Assembly: GCA_047606545.1 (NCBI GenBank)
Contig: JASGEI010000003.1
Location: 12,139-76,138, forward strand
Direction: 5' to 3'
Source: JASGDC01 sp047606545
GTDB lineage: Bacteria > Actinomycetota > Actinomycetes > Actinomycetales > Micrococcaceae
DNA length: 64,000 bases
Part shown: positions 17,742 to 26,496 of the stretch, piece after piece
Numbering within the stretch: the first letter of the stretch is position 1
Layout: each line of letters begins with the position of its first letter
The notes under the pieces: generated by a model
Told to the model about the DNA's origin: nothing
The model's input: only the letters and a program-made list of their open reading frames with translations
Database searches by the model: none
Made by a program: the position numbers and the translations under genes

Positions 17742-18473
17742 ATGAAAGAAAACAACACAAAAGAAATTCAGTTTTTATCAGATGTAAAAGTAGAGCTTGT
17801 TAAATCTGCTGCTGATGATAGTGATGTGCTATTTTCAGCTCGAGTATCTACTAAAGGTGAGTCTAGTCTTGAAGATGTGAAGTCTGATGCCGCTCGTTCA
17901 AAAGGTTTAATAAACTTCTTGATGCGTGATCGTCATGGTACTCCTTTTGAGCACAATAGTATGACTTTCTACGTGCAAGCTCCAATCTTCGTATTTCGTG
18001 AGTTTATGCGTCATCGTATTGCTAGCTATAACGAAGAGTCAGGTCGTTATAAAGAATTAGAGCCGCTATTCTATGTTCCAGATGAAAAACGTAAACTAAC
18101 CCAGATTGGTAAAGCTGGACATTACACTTTCCATGATGGAACTAAAGAGCAGTATGAGCTTACAGTACGCGAGATTAAAAAGGCGAGTACCCAGGCTTAT
18201 GAGTCATATCAGACAATGCTTGATGCAGGGATTGCCCGTGAGGTAGCACGTAGTGTACTGCCAGTTAATATTTACTCAAGTATGTATGTAACTATGAACG
18301 CTCGTTCGCTTATGAATTTCCTTTCATTACGTACTTTGCGCGAAGATTCACATTTCCCATCATTCCCACAGCGTGAAATTGAAATGGTAGCTGAGAAGAT
18401 GGAATCTGAGTTTGAGAAACTAATGCCAATCACATATGAGACTTTCAACAAGCATGGAAGGGTAGCACCGTAA
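17742..18473 (+). CDS. thyX: Flavin-dependent thymidylate synthase
   Basis: Makes dTMP from dUMP with FAD, methylene-THF and NADPH, replacing ThyA. 243 residues. The diagnostic motif RHRxxSxNxxSxRY is present as RHRIASYNEESGRY, with substrate-binding RSVLPVNIYSSMYVTMNAR downstream. Start ATG 17742 lies 6 bases after AAGGG; another in-frame ATG at 17736 touches that site and would add two residues. Its stop overlaps the dapA start (TAATG), so the two are coupled. No thyA is visible in this window. Confidence 0.97.
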   Translation: MKENNTKEIQFLSDVKVELVKSAADDSDVLFSARVSTKGESSLEDVKSDAARSKGLINFLMRDRHGTPFEHNSMTFYVQAPIFVFREFMRHRIASYNEESGRYKELEPLFYVPDEKRKLTQIGKAGHYTFHDGTKEQYELTVREIKKASTQAYESYQTMLDAGIAREVARSVLPVNIYSSMYVTMNARSLMNFLSLRTLREDSHFPSFPQREIEMVAEKMESEFEKLMPITYETFNKHGRVAP

Positions 18474-19336
18474 TGACTATCAATTTAGGCACAGTTATTC
18501 CAGCAATGGTTACTCCATTTACTAAAGACGGTGAAGTAGATTATGAAGCTGCTGTTAAGCTGGCTAAACAAATCACAGCAGATGGGTGTGATGGTCTAGT
18601 ACTTGCTGGTACTACTGGCGAAAGTCCAACTTTAAGTGATGATGAAAAGCTTAAATTATTTAAAGAAGTAAAAGTGGCAGTTGATGTACCAATTATCGCT
18701 GGTACGGGTTCAAATAATACAGAGCACAGCATTGAATTAAGTAAGGGTGCTGAAGCAGTGGGTGTTGATGCATTGCTTGTAGTTACTCCTTATTACAACA
18801 AACCTACTCAGGCTGGTGTAATTGCACATTTTAAAGCGATAGCAGCAGCGACTAAGCTCCCAATCATGCTTTACGATATCCCAGGACGTACTGGAATTCC
18901 ATTAACTTACGATACGCTTATTGAGTTAGCCAAAGTAGAAAATATTGTGGCGGTAAAAGATGCTAAAGGTGATATGCCACTTGCCACCCGTATTATGAAT
19001 GAAACTGACTTAGTTTTTTATTCAGGCGATGATGGAATGACGCTACCATGGATGTCACTTGGTGCCAAAGGTGTAGTTTCTGTTACTGCTCAAGTAGCAC
19101 CAAAGGAATTCCGTAAAATGGTAGATGCTGCAACTAACAATGATTTTGAAACAGCAAAAAAAATTAACTCTGAGCTCGAAGCTACAATTCGTGCCACGAT
19201 GGATTACTTGCCAGGTGCAGTTTCTGTGAAAGTTCAGTTAGCAAAAGCTGGAACTATTCCAACGGATACTTTGCGCCTACCATTAGTTTCTCCTAGCAAG
19301 GAAGAGATTGCACAAGTAACTTCAGCCTTGGGTTAA
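18473..19336 (+). CDS. dapA: 4-hydroxy-tetrahydrodipicolinate synthase
   Basis: Condenses pyruvate with aspartate semialdehyde, the first committed step to lysine and meso-diaminopimelate. 287-residue class I aldolase barrel. Schiff-base Lys162 in VAVKDAKGD, Tyr134 in LYDIPGRTG, substrate-binding AGTTGESPTL and VVTPYYNKPTQ are all present. The gene is coupled to thyX by a one-base overlap, the thyX-dapA-rnj order of mycobacteria. RNase J follows 28 bp later after AAGGATTAAACA as ribosome site. Confidence 0.97.
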   Translation: MTINLGTVIPAMVTPFTKDGEVDYEAAVKLAKQITADGCDGLVLAGTTGESPTLSDDEKLKLFKEVKVAVDVPIIAGTGSNNTEHSIELSKGAEAVGVDALLVVTPYYNKPTQAGVIAHFKAIAAATKLPIMLYDIPGRTGIPLTYDTLIELAKVENIVAVKDAKGDMPLATRIMNETDLVFYSGDDGMTLPWMSLGAKGVVSVTAQVAPKEFRKMVDAATNNDFETAKKINSELEATIRATMDYLPGAVSVKVQLAKAGTIPTDTLRLPLVSPSKEEIAQVTSALG

Positions 19337-19364
19337 TTTCTTATAAAATTAAGGATTAAACAAT

Positions 19365-21077
19365 ATGACTGATACTACTGAAGAAGTAGGGCATTATTTA
19401 GATGCTACTAGCTTAAGCAAGCCACCAAAGCTTAAGAAAGATACTTTACGTGTCGTGCCGTTGGGAGGCTTAGGCGAAGTTGGCCGTAATATGGCAGTTT
19501 TTGAGATTAATGGCAAATTATTAATCGTAGACTGTGGCGTATTATTTCCAGAAGAAGATCAACCAGGAGTTGATTTAATTCTTCCAGATTTTACTAATTT
19601 AGAGAATCGTTTAAAAGACGTAGAAGCAATTATTCTAACTCATGGACATGAAGACCATATTGGTGCAGTGCCATATTTATTAAGGCATAAGCCAGATATT
19701 CCACTGATTGGCTCTAAACTAACTTTGGCTTTGGTAGAAGCTAAATTAAAAGAACACCGAATCAAAGCTCGTACTCTTCAGGTAACTGAAGGTGATGTCG
19801 AGAAACTTGGACCTTTTGAATGTGAGTTTATTGCAGTTAATCACTCAATCCCAGATGCACTTGCAGTCTTTATCCGCACCAAAGCTGGTAATGTGTTGCA
19901 AACTGGCGATTTTAAGATGGATCAATTGCCCTTAGATAGTAGGATTACTGATTTGCGTGCCTTTGCTCGTGTTGGTGAAGAAGGTGTGGATTTATTCATG
20001 CCAGATTCTACTAATGCGGAGGTTCCTGGCTTCACTACTATGGAACGTGATATTGGAAAAGCTTTGGATGAAGCTTTTGCTAAATCTGAACAGCGAATTG
20101 TGGTTTCTACATTCTCATCACATGTACATCGAGTGCAGCAAGTGCTTGATGTGGCAGATAAGTATAATCGTAAAGTAGCATTAGTTGGCCGCTCAATGGT
20201 GCGCAATATGGAAATTGCTGAAAAGCTTGACTACTTACATGTTCCAGATGGTTTGCTAATAGATATGAAAAAGCTAAACGATTACCCGCCAAACAAAACA
20301 GTATTGATGTGTACTGGTTCACAAGGGGAGCCAATGGCGGCACTTTCTCGGATGGCACGTGGTGATCATAAGATTCAGGTTGAAAGTGGCGACACAGTAA
20401 TTCTGGCTTCTTCATTAATTCCAGGCAATGAAAGTGCAGTTTTTAGAATTATTAATTCGCTGATGACATTAGGGGCAAATGTAATTCATAAAGGTAATGC
20501 AAAAGTTCATGTTTCTGGACATGCTTCAGCTGGGGAGCTTATTTATTGCTATAACATCATTAAACCTAAAGCAGTAATGCCGGTGCATGGTGAACCAAGA
20601 CACTTGATTGCTAGTGGTAAATTAGCTGAGTTAACTGGTGTGGAAACAAAGAATGTTCATGTTGTGGAAAATGGAGTTTTCATTGATATGAAGGCAGGTG
20701 AAACTGAAGTAGTGGGAGCTACTGATGTTGGATATATCTATGTTGATGGACGTACTGTTGGTGAAATTACCGAAGAGCATTTAAATGATCGTCGTATTCT
20801 AAGTGACGAGGGTTTCTTATCTGTACTTGCAGTTATTGACAGTGAAACAGGTAGCATCTTATCTGGGCCAAAGATACATGCTCGCGGTTTTGCTGAGGAT
20901 GCACAGGTTTTCGATGATGTTGAACCAAAGATTAAAGATGCTTTAGAACGGGCAATTGCCAAAGGCACTCGTGATACTCATCAACTTCAGCAAGTCATGC
21001 GTCGAGTAGTTGGCACTTGGGTTTCTCGCACTTATCGCCGTCGACCAATGATTATTCCAGTAGTCCAGGAGGCTTAA
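19365..21077 (+). CDS. rnj: Ribonuclease J
   Basis: Metallo-beta-lactamase/beta-CASP RNase with 5'-3' exonuclease and endonuclease activity in mRNA decay and rRNA maturation. 570 residues. Zinc motif HGHEDHIGAVPYL at about residue 90, VNHSIPDA and LQTGDFKMD further on, the beta-CASP region with STFSSHVHRVQQV and CTGSQGEPMAAL, and VHVSGHAS plus MPVHGEPRHL complete the core. The C-terminal domain has RRRPMIIPVV, typical of RNase J. Followed by a hairpin (21083-21123) that also borders the ftsK start. Confidence 0.97.
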   Translation: MTDTTEEVGHYLDATSLSKPPKLKKDTLRVVPLGGLGEVGRNMAVFEINGKLLIVDCGVLFPEEDQPGVDLILPDFTNLENRLKDVEAIILTHGHEDHIGAVPYLLRHKPDIPLIGSKLTLALVEAKLKEHRIKARTLQVTEGDVEKLGPFECEFIAVNHSIPDALAVFIRTKAGNVLQTGDFKMDQLPLDSRITDLRAFARVGEEGVDLFMPDSTNAEVPGFTTMERDIGKALDEAFAKSEQRIVVSTFSSHVHRVQQVLDVADKYNRKVALVGRSMVRNMEIAEKLDYLHVPDGLLIDMKKLNDYPPNKTVLMCTGSQGEPMAALSRMARGDHKIQVESGDTVILASSLIPGNESAVFRIINSLMTLGANVIHKGNAKVHVSGHASAGELIYCYNIIKPKAVMPVHGEPRHLIASGKLAELTGVETKNVHVVENGVFIDMKAGETEVVGATDVGYIYVDGRTVGEITEEHLNDRRILSDEGFLSVLAVIDSETGSILSGPKIHARGFAEDAQVFDDVEPKIKDALERAIAKGTRDTHQLQQVMRRVVGTWVSRTYRRRPMIIPVVQEA

Positions 21078-21082
21078 TGAGG

Positions 21083-21123
21083 ACAAGTTAGGTGCTGGCT
21101 ACCTTTTGTCTGCACTAACTTGT
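21083..21123 (+). terminator. rnj terminator-like hairpin abutting ftsK promoter
   Basis: Left arm ACAAGTTAGGTGC (21083-21095) pairs with GCACTAACTTGT (21112-21123) with one bulged G. ATCATTTTTATT follows, T-rich as in an intrinsic terminator. The right arm's last base is the first base of the ftsK -10 box TATCAT. Confidence 0.5.
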
Positions 21124-21128
21124 ATCAT
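21123..21128 (+). promoter_or_regulatory. -10 box for leaderless ftsK
   Basis: TATCAT ends 7 bases before ATG 21136, and no Shine-Dalgarno is present between them, so transcription would begin at or next to the start codon. Confidence 0.5.
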
Positions 21129-21135
21129 TTTTATT

Positions 21136-24100
21136 ATGGCAAAAAGAACTTCCCCGTCTAGTAGTACTGCAAAGCGTGCTACTAAAACTAGGTCTACTGT
21201 AAAAGCGAAAGATACTGCTTTTAAAGACAATTTTGACTCACCAGAGCCAGCTTGGCTTACCAAAAAAGTTACTAAAATATGGGGAAGCCTAGCTACTGGT
21301 ACAGGAAATTCTATTAGAAAATTTGCTTCTGCTCCAAGTCAAGTAGATTACAAAAACAAAGATAATATTGGGCTAGTGCTAATATTGTTTGCGATGGTAC
21401 TTGGGATGATTCAAGTATTTAAACTAAATAATTGGTTTGGTGCTCCAATTAATTTTGTACTAACTGGCCTTTTTGGAGTATTGGCAATTTTTTTTCCGAT
21501 TTATCTTATCTTTATTGCTTGGCGTTTGATGGGCTATCCAGCTGGAGGTAAGGATACTTTTAGAATATGGGCTGCAATAACAGTGCTTTATGCTGCGATT
21601 GCAGGTATTTTACACATTATTCATGGTTTACCAAGGATGCCTTTTGCCAATCCACTTTTGCATAAAGCAGGTGGAATTGTTGGTTATTATAGTGGCAATT
21701 TTTTAGGCCACAATACAGGGGAAACCCTAGGAATAATCATTTTGGCATTAATCATTTGGGTCACACTTACAGTAGCTTTCTATACGCCTATTAAGATATT
21801 TTCACCAAAAGTTCAGGCTTGGTTCGGTAAAGTTTCAGCTAAGAATGATAAACCTAGGAAGGATAAGAAATCTGATACTAAAGAGATTGTAAAACATCGA
21901 GTAAATCTACCGAAAATTAAGAAAAACGGTAAGAAAACCGAAAAGCAAACAACTAAAGGGTATCCGCAGGAAGAGCTTTCGGATAAAGATTTGAAGGGTA
22001 ATGATGTGGATGTTGTCTCAGAGCGTTTTGGTTTTGCTAACCTAGAAAGACAGGTTTCTGAAGATGTTGAGATTACTTATCCAGAACCTGAACCAGTAGT
22101 TAAGAAGAGTCGTAAAAAGAAGAAAATGGATAATAAGGATAACAATAAGACCAGCACTTGGCGGAGATTGTTTAGCGTCTCATCACGTGATGATTATGTA
22201 TATCATGATGAGGAGATTGAACAAGCGCTTAATATTGTGAAAGCAGGATCTAAAAATCCAAATTCATCGCCAATTCCGACAGTAGAACCAGAAGTCGGTA
22301 AGACTGTGGAAAATACTGTGTTTGATGCTGCAAATCCAAATCCACCAAAGGTATTAGCTGAAGACTTCTATAATCAAGGTATAGACCAAAATAATAAAAC
22401 TGCTGGATTTGACCCGATTGAACTGGTTAGTAATACGAAAAAACAACCAGAACCTACTCCAGAGCCAGCTAAAAAAATTACTGGAATTTTTGATTATTCG
22501 GCTGCAGTAACTCCACCGCCAAAGCCAGACTATTTGCCTACCGATGATGATTTTGATTCTGATACTAACCTAGATACAGATTCTTTGGAAGCTAATAGAG
22601 AACCACAAAACTGGAACTCGGTTGTAAACGGTGATGAAGAGTATCTTGGCTACTATGATAAAGGCTCATTGGAGGACTCTTATGTTGATTCACTCGTAGC
22701 AGAAAATGCAGATTCACTAGCTAAAAAATCTGGGCCAAAGCTTGAGACTTCTGCATCTGAAGATTATGAAATTGTCACTCCTAATGCAAGGCTCATAGAA
22801 CCAGAAGTTGATGATGAAAATGAAACGGTGGACTCAGTTACTGAAGCTGAATCAACTAAGAAGAGTTCTAAGCTAGCTAGATTTCGTGGTAAAGCGTCAG
22901 ATAATTATCGTTTACCACCTCTTGGTTACTTATCCCCTGGTGAAGCACCAAAACAACGTTCTGAAACTAATGACCGAGTAGTGCATGCGTTAACACAGGT
23001 TTTAACTGAGTTTAAGGTAGGCGCTCAGGTAATTGGTTATATGCGTGGTCCGACTGTGACCCGTTATGAAATCGAACTTAATCCGGGTGTTAAAGTTGAA
23101 AGCGTTACCAAGTTAGCAAATAACATTGCTTATGCAGTGGCTAGTGACGATGTGCGCATTCTTTCACCAATTCCCGGAAAATCAGCGATTGGTATTGAAA
23201 TTCCTAACACTGATAGAGAAATGGTTTCACTTGGTGATGTGTTACGTTCTGACGTGGCTCGCAAGGATACACATCCAATGATTATGGGGGTTGGTAAAGA
23301 TGTTGAGGGTAGTTTCGTATTAGCAAACTTAGCCAAGATGCCACACTTATTAGTAGCAGGTGCTACTGGCGCTGGTAAATCTGGTTTTGTAAATGCAATG
23401 ATTACTTCCATCATTATGCGCTCTACGCCAGAACAGGTTCGCATGGTTCTTGTGGATCCAAAACGTGTGGAATTAACCGCTTACTCTGGTATTCCACACT
23501 TAATTACACCGATTATTACTAATCCAAAGCGTGCTGCTGATGCATTGCAATGGGTAGTTAAAGAGATGGATAACCGTTATGATGATTTGGCAAATTATGG
23601 CTATAAAAAGATTGATGAATTTAACGCTGCAGTAAGACGTGGTGATGTACAGCCACTGCCAGGTAGTAAACGTGAAATCAAACCATACCCATATTTGCTT
23701 GTAATCATTGATGAGCTTGCTGACTTGATGATGGTGGCACCGAAAGATGTTGAAGATTCAATTGTACGTATTACGCAACTTGCACGTGCAGCTGGTATTC
23801 ATTTAGTACTTGCAACTCAGCGTCCAAGTGTAGATGTAGTAACTGGTCTGATTAAAGCCAATGTACCATCTAGAATGGCTTTTTCTACTTCTTCAGTAAC
23901 AGATTCACGAGTGGTGCTTGATCAGCCGGGAGCTGAAAAGTTAATTGGACAAGGCGATGCCTTATTTATGCCAATGGGCGCTTCAAAACCAATTCGTGTT
24001 CAAGGAGCTTGGGTGCCTGAGAGTGAGATTGATAGAATTGTTTCGTTTGTTAAGGAACAACGCGAGCCCGAATACCGTGACGATGTCGATAAAGTAACCG

Positions 24101-24357
24101 CAAAAAAGAACTCTGATGAAGAAATCGGCGGCGATATGGATGCTTTGCTTGAAGCAATTAAAGTTGTAGTTTCTAATCAAACAGGTTCTACTTCCATGTT
24201 GCAACGTAAACTTCGCATTGGTTTTGCCAAAGCAGGACGGCTAATGGATTTAATGGAGTCACGCGGAATTGTAGGTCCTTCTGAAGGCTCTAAAGCCAGA
24301 GAAGTTTTAGTTCCAGCTGATGAATTAGATGATGTACTACGTGATATAACCGGATAG
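21136..24357 (+). CDS. ftsK: DNA translocase FtsK
   Basis: Septum-located hexameric motor that pumps DNA during chromosome segregation. 1073 residues from ATG 21136; an in-frame TTG 30 bases earlier has no ribosome site. Order: basic N-terminus, about four membrane helices (residues 75-210), a long acidic/charged linker (about 230-590), the alpha domain, then the motor with Walker A VAGATGAGKSG and Walker B LLVIIDELADLMM. The motor also contains QRPSVDVVTGLIKANVPSRM and LDQPGAEKLIGQGDALF. The C-terminal winged-helix gamma domain has GSTSMLQRKLRIGFAKAGRLMD, which would read KOPS-like sites. Sits between rnj and pgsA as in mycobacteria. Confidence 0.97.
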   Translation: MAKRTSPSSSTAKRATKTRSTVKAKDTAFKDNFDSPEPAWLTKKVTKIWGSLATGTGNSIRKFASAPSQVDYKNKDNIGLVLILFAMVLGMIQVFKLNNWFGAPINFVLTGLFGVLAIFFPIYLIFIAWRLMGYPAGGKDTFRIWAAITVLYAAIAGILHIIHGLPRMPFANPLLHKAGGIVGYYSGNFLGHNTGETLGIIILALIIWVTLTVAFYTPIKIFSPKVQAWFGKVSAKNDKPRKDKKSDTKEIVKHRVNLPKIKKNGKKTEKQTTKGYPQEELSDKDLKGNDVDVVSERFGFANLERQVSEDVEITYPEPEPVVKKSRKKKKMDNKDNNKTSTWRRLFSVSSRDDYVYHDEEIEQALNIVKAGSKNPNSSPIPTVEPEVGKTVENTVFDAANPNPPKVLAEDFYNQGIDQNNKTAGFDPIELVSNTKKQPEPTPEPAKKITGIFDYSAAVTPPPKPDYLPTDDDFDSDTNLDTDSLEANREPQNWNSVVNGDEEYLGYYDKGSLEDSYVDSLVAENADSLAKKSGPKLETSASEDYEIVTPNARLIEPEVDDENETVDSVTEAESTKKSSKLARFRGKASDNYRLPPLGYLSPGEAPKQRSETNDRVVHALTQVLTEFKVGAQVIGYMRGPTVTRYEIELNPGVKVESVTKLANNIAYAVASDDVRILSPIPGKSAIGIEIPNTDREMVSLGDVLRSDVARKDTHPMIMGVGKDVEGSFVLANLAKMPHLLVAGATGAGKSGFVNAMITSIIMRSTPEQVRMVLVDPKRVELTAYSGIPHLITPIITNPKRAADALQWVVKEMDNRYDDLANYGYKKIDEFNAAVRRGDVQPLPGSKREIKPYPYLLVIIDELADLMMVAPKDVEDSIVRITQLARAAGIHLVLATQRPSVDVVTGLIKANVPSRMAFSTSSVTDSRVVLDQPGAEKLIGQGDALFMPMGASKPIRVQGAWVPESEIDRIVSFVKEQREPEYRDDVDKVTAKKNSDEEIGGDMDALLEAIKVVVSNQTGSTSMLQRKLRIGFAKAGRLMDLMESRGIVGPSEGSKAREVLVPADELDDVLRDITG

Positions 24358-24422
24358 AACATGTACAGTAAACTCTCAGAAAAATAGGCTATCTTGATGG
24401 TAATAAATGAGAAAGTGGAACA

Positions 24423-25016
24423 ATGGAACAAAAAGTAAGTAACTTTAATATTGCGAATGCACTAACTGTAATTCGTATTGTATTAGTTCCGTTTTTTATC
24501 TGGACTTTAATAGCTGGTATCGGAACTTATAAGGAGTTTCGTTGGTTGCCTTTTCTAATTTTCATTACTGCAGCAATTACCGATAAAATTGATGGGGACA
24601 TTGCTCGTGCTCGTAATCTGATTACTGACTTTGGTAAAATTGCGGACCCTATTGCTGATAAAGCGCTTTTAGGCGGAGCGTTAATAGCGCTTTCATATCT
24701 AAATGAGATTCCTTGGTGGATTACAATTGTGATTTTAATTCGTGAAATTGGTATTACTTTATTGCGTTTTGTAGTAATTAAATATCAGGTAGTTCCTGCA
24801 TCTCGCGGAGGTAAGTTAAAGACAGTATTGCAAATGATTGCCTTAGGAATGTTTATTTTCCCAGCTACAGCAATATTTGGGCAGTTTGGACTGATTTTGG
24901 CTTGGATTGTGTTGATAGCTGCTACTATTGTCACTGTCGCAACTGGTTTGGATTACGTAAAGCAAATGGTTGAGTTAATTCAAGAACAAAAGCGTAAAGA
25001 GCCAGCTAGAAAGTAA
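24423..25016 (+). CDS. pgsA: CDP-diacylglycerol-glycerol-3-phosphate phosphatidyltransferase
   Basis: Integral membrane enzyme of 197 residues that makes phosphatidylglycerol phosphate, the precursor of phosphatidylglycerol and cardiolipin. The CDP-alcohol phosphotransferase motif D-x2-D-G-x2-A-R-x8-G-x3-D-x3-D is present as DKIDGDIAR followed by DFGKIADPIADK. About five to six hydrophobic helices surround it. The neighbourhood ftsK - pgsA - cinA - clgR matches the PgsA3 locus of mycobacteria. CDP-alcohol transferases with other alcohols cannot be fully excluded, but the close PgsA pattern makes it likely. Confidence 0.93.
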   Translation: MEQKVSNFNIANALTVIRIVLVPFFIWTLIAGIGTYKEFRWLPFLIFITAAITDKIDGDIARARNLITDFGKIADPIADKALLGGALIALSYLNEIPWWITIVILIREIGITLLRFVVIKYQVVPASRGGKLKTVLQMIALGMFIFPATAIFGQFGLILAWIVLIAATIVTVATGLDYVKQMVELIQEQKRKEPARK

Positions 25017-25202
25017 TATGGCAATCCTTATTAGCACTTGCTCCAGGAAGAAAAATCTTGTGGATACCCTTGAATAAGGTGGGAATACTTGCTTGACGGG
25101 ATCTTGATTTTCTAGTGCAAATTATTACTACTTATGTTTTAGGTAACTTTTTGGTCTCTGAGGTTATTTCAGAGCCATTGTATGTGATATTGAAAGAAAA
25201 TT

Positions 25203-25682
25203 ATGACTAACAGCGCAAAAGAATTATTAGATGTTTGCAAGCAACAAAGTTTAAAGATTGCTGTTGCTGAATCATTAACAGGTGGATTGCTTGCTTCAGA
25301 AATTGTTGATATTCCCGGAGCAAGTGAGGTATTTGAATTAGGAGTTGTTAGTTACACTCCTAAACAGAAAGTTAATATTTTAGGTGTAAAACCTGAAACT
25401 ATTGCCAAATATGGTGTAGTAAGCGCACAAACTGCTTGTGAAATGGCCATAGGTGTGCAAGAATTAACCAAAGTTGGTTGCTCATTAGCTACTACTGGTG
25501 TTGCGGGGCCAGACACATCTGAAGGAAAAGCTGTCGGGACTGTTTTTATTGGCTGTAGGATTGATAAAGATACTGAGTATGGTGAGTTTCAGTTTCATGG
25601 TAATCGTGAAGAGATACGCAAACAGAGTGTAAAAGAAGCTGTGGCTTTGCTGTTAAATTACCTAGAAAAGGATAGGGAATAA
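25203..25682 (+). CDS. cinA: CinA C-terminal domain protein (PncC-type NMN amidohydrolase)
   Basis: 159-residue stand-alone CinA-C domain, without the N-terminal COG1058 half. Family members deamidate nicotinamide mononucleotide to nicotinic acid mononucleotide in pyridine-nucleotide salvage. Characteristic motifs are VAESLTGGLLASEIVDIPGAS, GVVSYTPKQK (here one of the family's GxxxYxxxxK turns), GVVSAQTACEMA and TTGVAGPDTSEGKAVGTVFIG. It precedes clgR, as in mycobacteria. A 186-bp gap upstream holds a weak hairpin CTCTGA/TCAGAG near 25155-25172. Enzymatic role is known from the family, not seen directly. Confidence 0.93.
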   Translation: MTNSAKELLDVCKQQSLKIAVAESLTGGLLASEIVDIPGASEVFELGVVSYTPKQKVNILGVKPETIAKYGVVSAQTACEMAIGVQELTKVGCSLATTGVAGPDTSEGKAVGTVFIGCRIDKDTEYGEFQFHGNREEIRKQSVKEAVALLLNYLEKDRE

Positions 25683-25738
25683 AACTTTTGTCTTATATGT
25701 TGGATACAATTAGATAGAAGTTTTTGGAGGAAACTATA

Positions 25739-26122
25739 ATGACTAAACATCCAGTTGTAGTAAATGGTGTCGTTCGTTGGCGAGAATCTGGAGTTAAGCG
25801 TCCAGTAGTAACTAAAACTCCAGTGAGAGAAACATTATTCCGTGATGTGATGGGTGATGCACTCCGTGATATTCGTATTCGTGAAGGTAAGACACTTCGT
25901 GATGTATCTCGTGATTCTAAAGTTTCGCTTGGCTACTTAAGTGAAATTGAACGAGGTAAAAAAGAAGCTTCATCAGAATTGTTAGCAGATGTATGTAAAG
26001 CGCTTAATGTGCCAGTTTATACTTTGCTTAGAATTATTGCTGATCGTTTGGAAATGCAAGCAACTGCTGAAGTGCCTGATGCAGCAGCTCATTTTAACGC
26101 AACGCTTGCAGGTATCAGTTAG
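25739..26122 (+). CDS. clgR: Clp-gene regulator ClgR, XRE family
   Basis: HTH transcriptional activator of 127 residues. The helix-turn-helix region has ALRDIRIREGKTLRDVSRD, then SKVSLGYLSEIERGKKEASSELL, the near-invariant ClgR recognition helix. In other actinobacteria ClgR activates clpP, clpC and its own gene after envelope or protein stress. Start ATG 25739 follows a strong GGAGG (25725-25730 region). An in-frame TTG 15 bases upstream forms part of that site. The ClgR operator could not be located confidently upstream. It is followed within 3 bp by the DUF3046 gene. Confidence 0.95.
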   Translation: MTKHPVVVNGVVRWRESGVKRPVVTKTPVRETLFRDVMGDALRDIRIREGKTLRDVSRDSKVSLGYLSEIERGKKEASSELLADVCKALNVPVYTLLRIIADRLEMQATAEVPDAAAHFNATLAGIS

Positions 26123-26125
26123 TAA

Positions 26126-26350
26126 ATGTCTTTAACATTAAGTAGGTTTACTGCTTTATTGGAAGAAGAATTTGGGACAGGATATGCCCATAGCCTTAGG
26201 CAAGATTTAGTATTGCCACAGTGCGATTTTCTTGTTGCTGATGATGCTTTGGCAAAAGGATTTAAGCCGATAGCTGTCTGGCTAGCACTTTGTGAAGAGC
26301 TTGATGTGCCAAAGGAGCGGCGTTTCAATATTATTCCAAAGTTAAACTAG
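26126..26350 (+). CDS. DUF3046 protein
   Basis: Small acidic protein of 74 residues with the DUF3046 pattern: FTALLEEEFGTGYAHSLRQDLVL, ALAKGFKPIAVWLALCEELDVP. This family is restricted to actinobacteria and is usually found directly upstream of recA; its function is unknown. It begins 3 bp after the clgR stop and precedes the LexA-type box of recA by 17 bp. Whether it takes part in DNA repair is untested; position is the only hint. Confidence 0.92.
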   Translation: MSLTLSRFTALLEEEFGTGYAHSLRQDLVLPQCDFLVADDALAKGFKPIAVWLALCEELDVPKERRFNIIPKLN

Positions 26351-26366
26351 AGACACACTATTTTCT

Positions 26367-26382
26367 TAGAACATACATTCGA
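26367..26382 (+). promoter_or_regulatory. LexA (SOS) box upstream of recA
   Basis: TAGAAC-ATAC-ATTCGA matches the Gram-positive/actinobacterial box TCGAAC-N4-GTTCGA in 10 of 12 defined positions. It sits over the -35 region of a promoter whose likely -10 is TATATT at 26392-26397. Flanking ACACTATT and AATAGTGgTGT form a further imperfect inverted repeat around it. lexA itself is not in the window. Confidence 0.75.
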
Positions 26383-26496
26383 ATAGTGGTGTATATTGGT
26401 ACTAGAAAAAGTAAAAGTTATTTTTGTCGGTGGTAGTTAGTAAGGTTAATACCGTCAAGTAATTAAACTATTTAAACAAATTATTGTGAGGTAAAA

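Noticed and set aside
25203..25682. Truncated cinA
   Set aside because: Stand-alone C-terminal CinA proteins are a normal family form and this one is complete.
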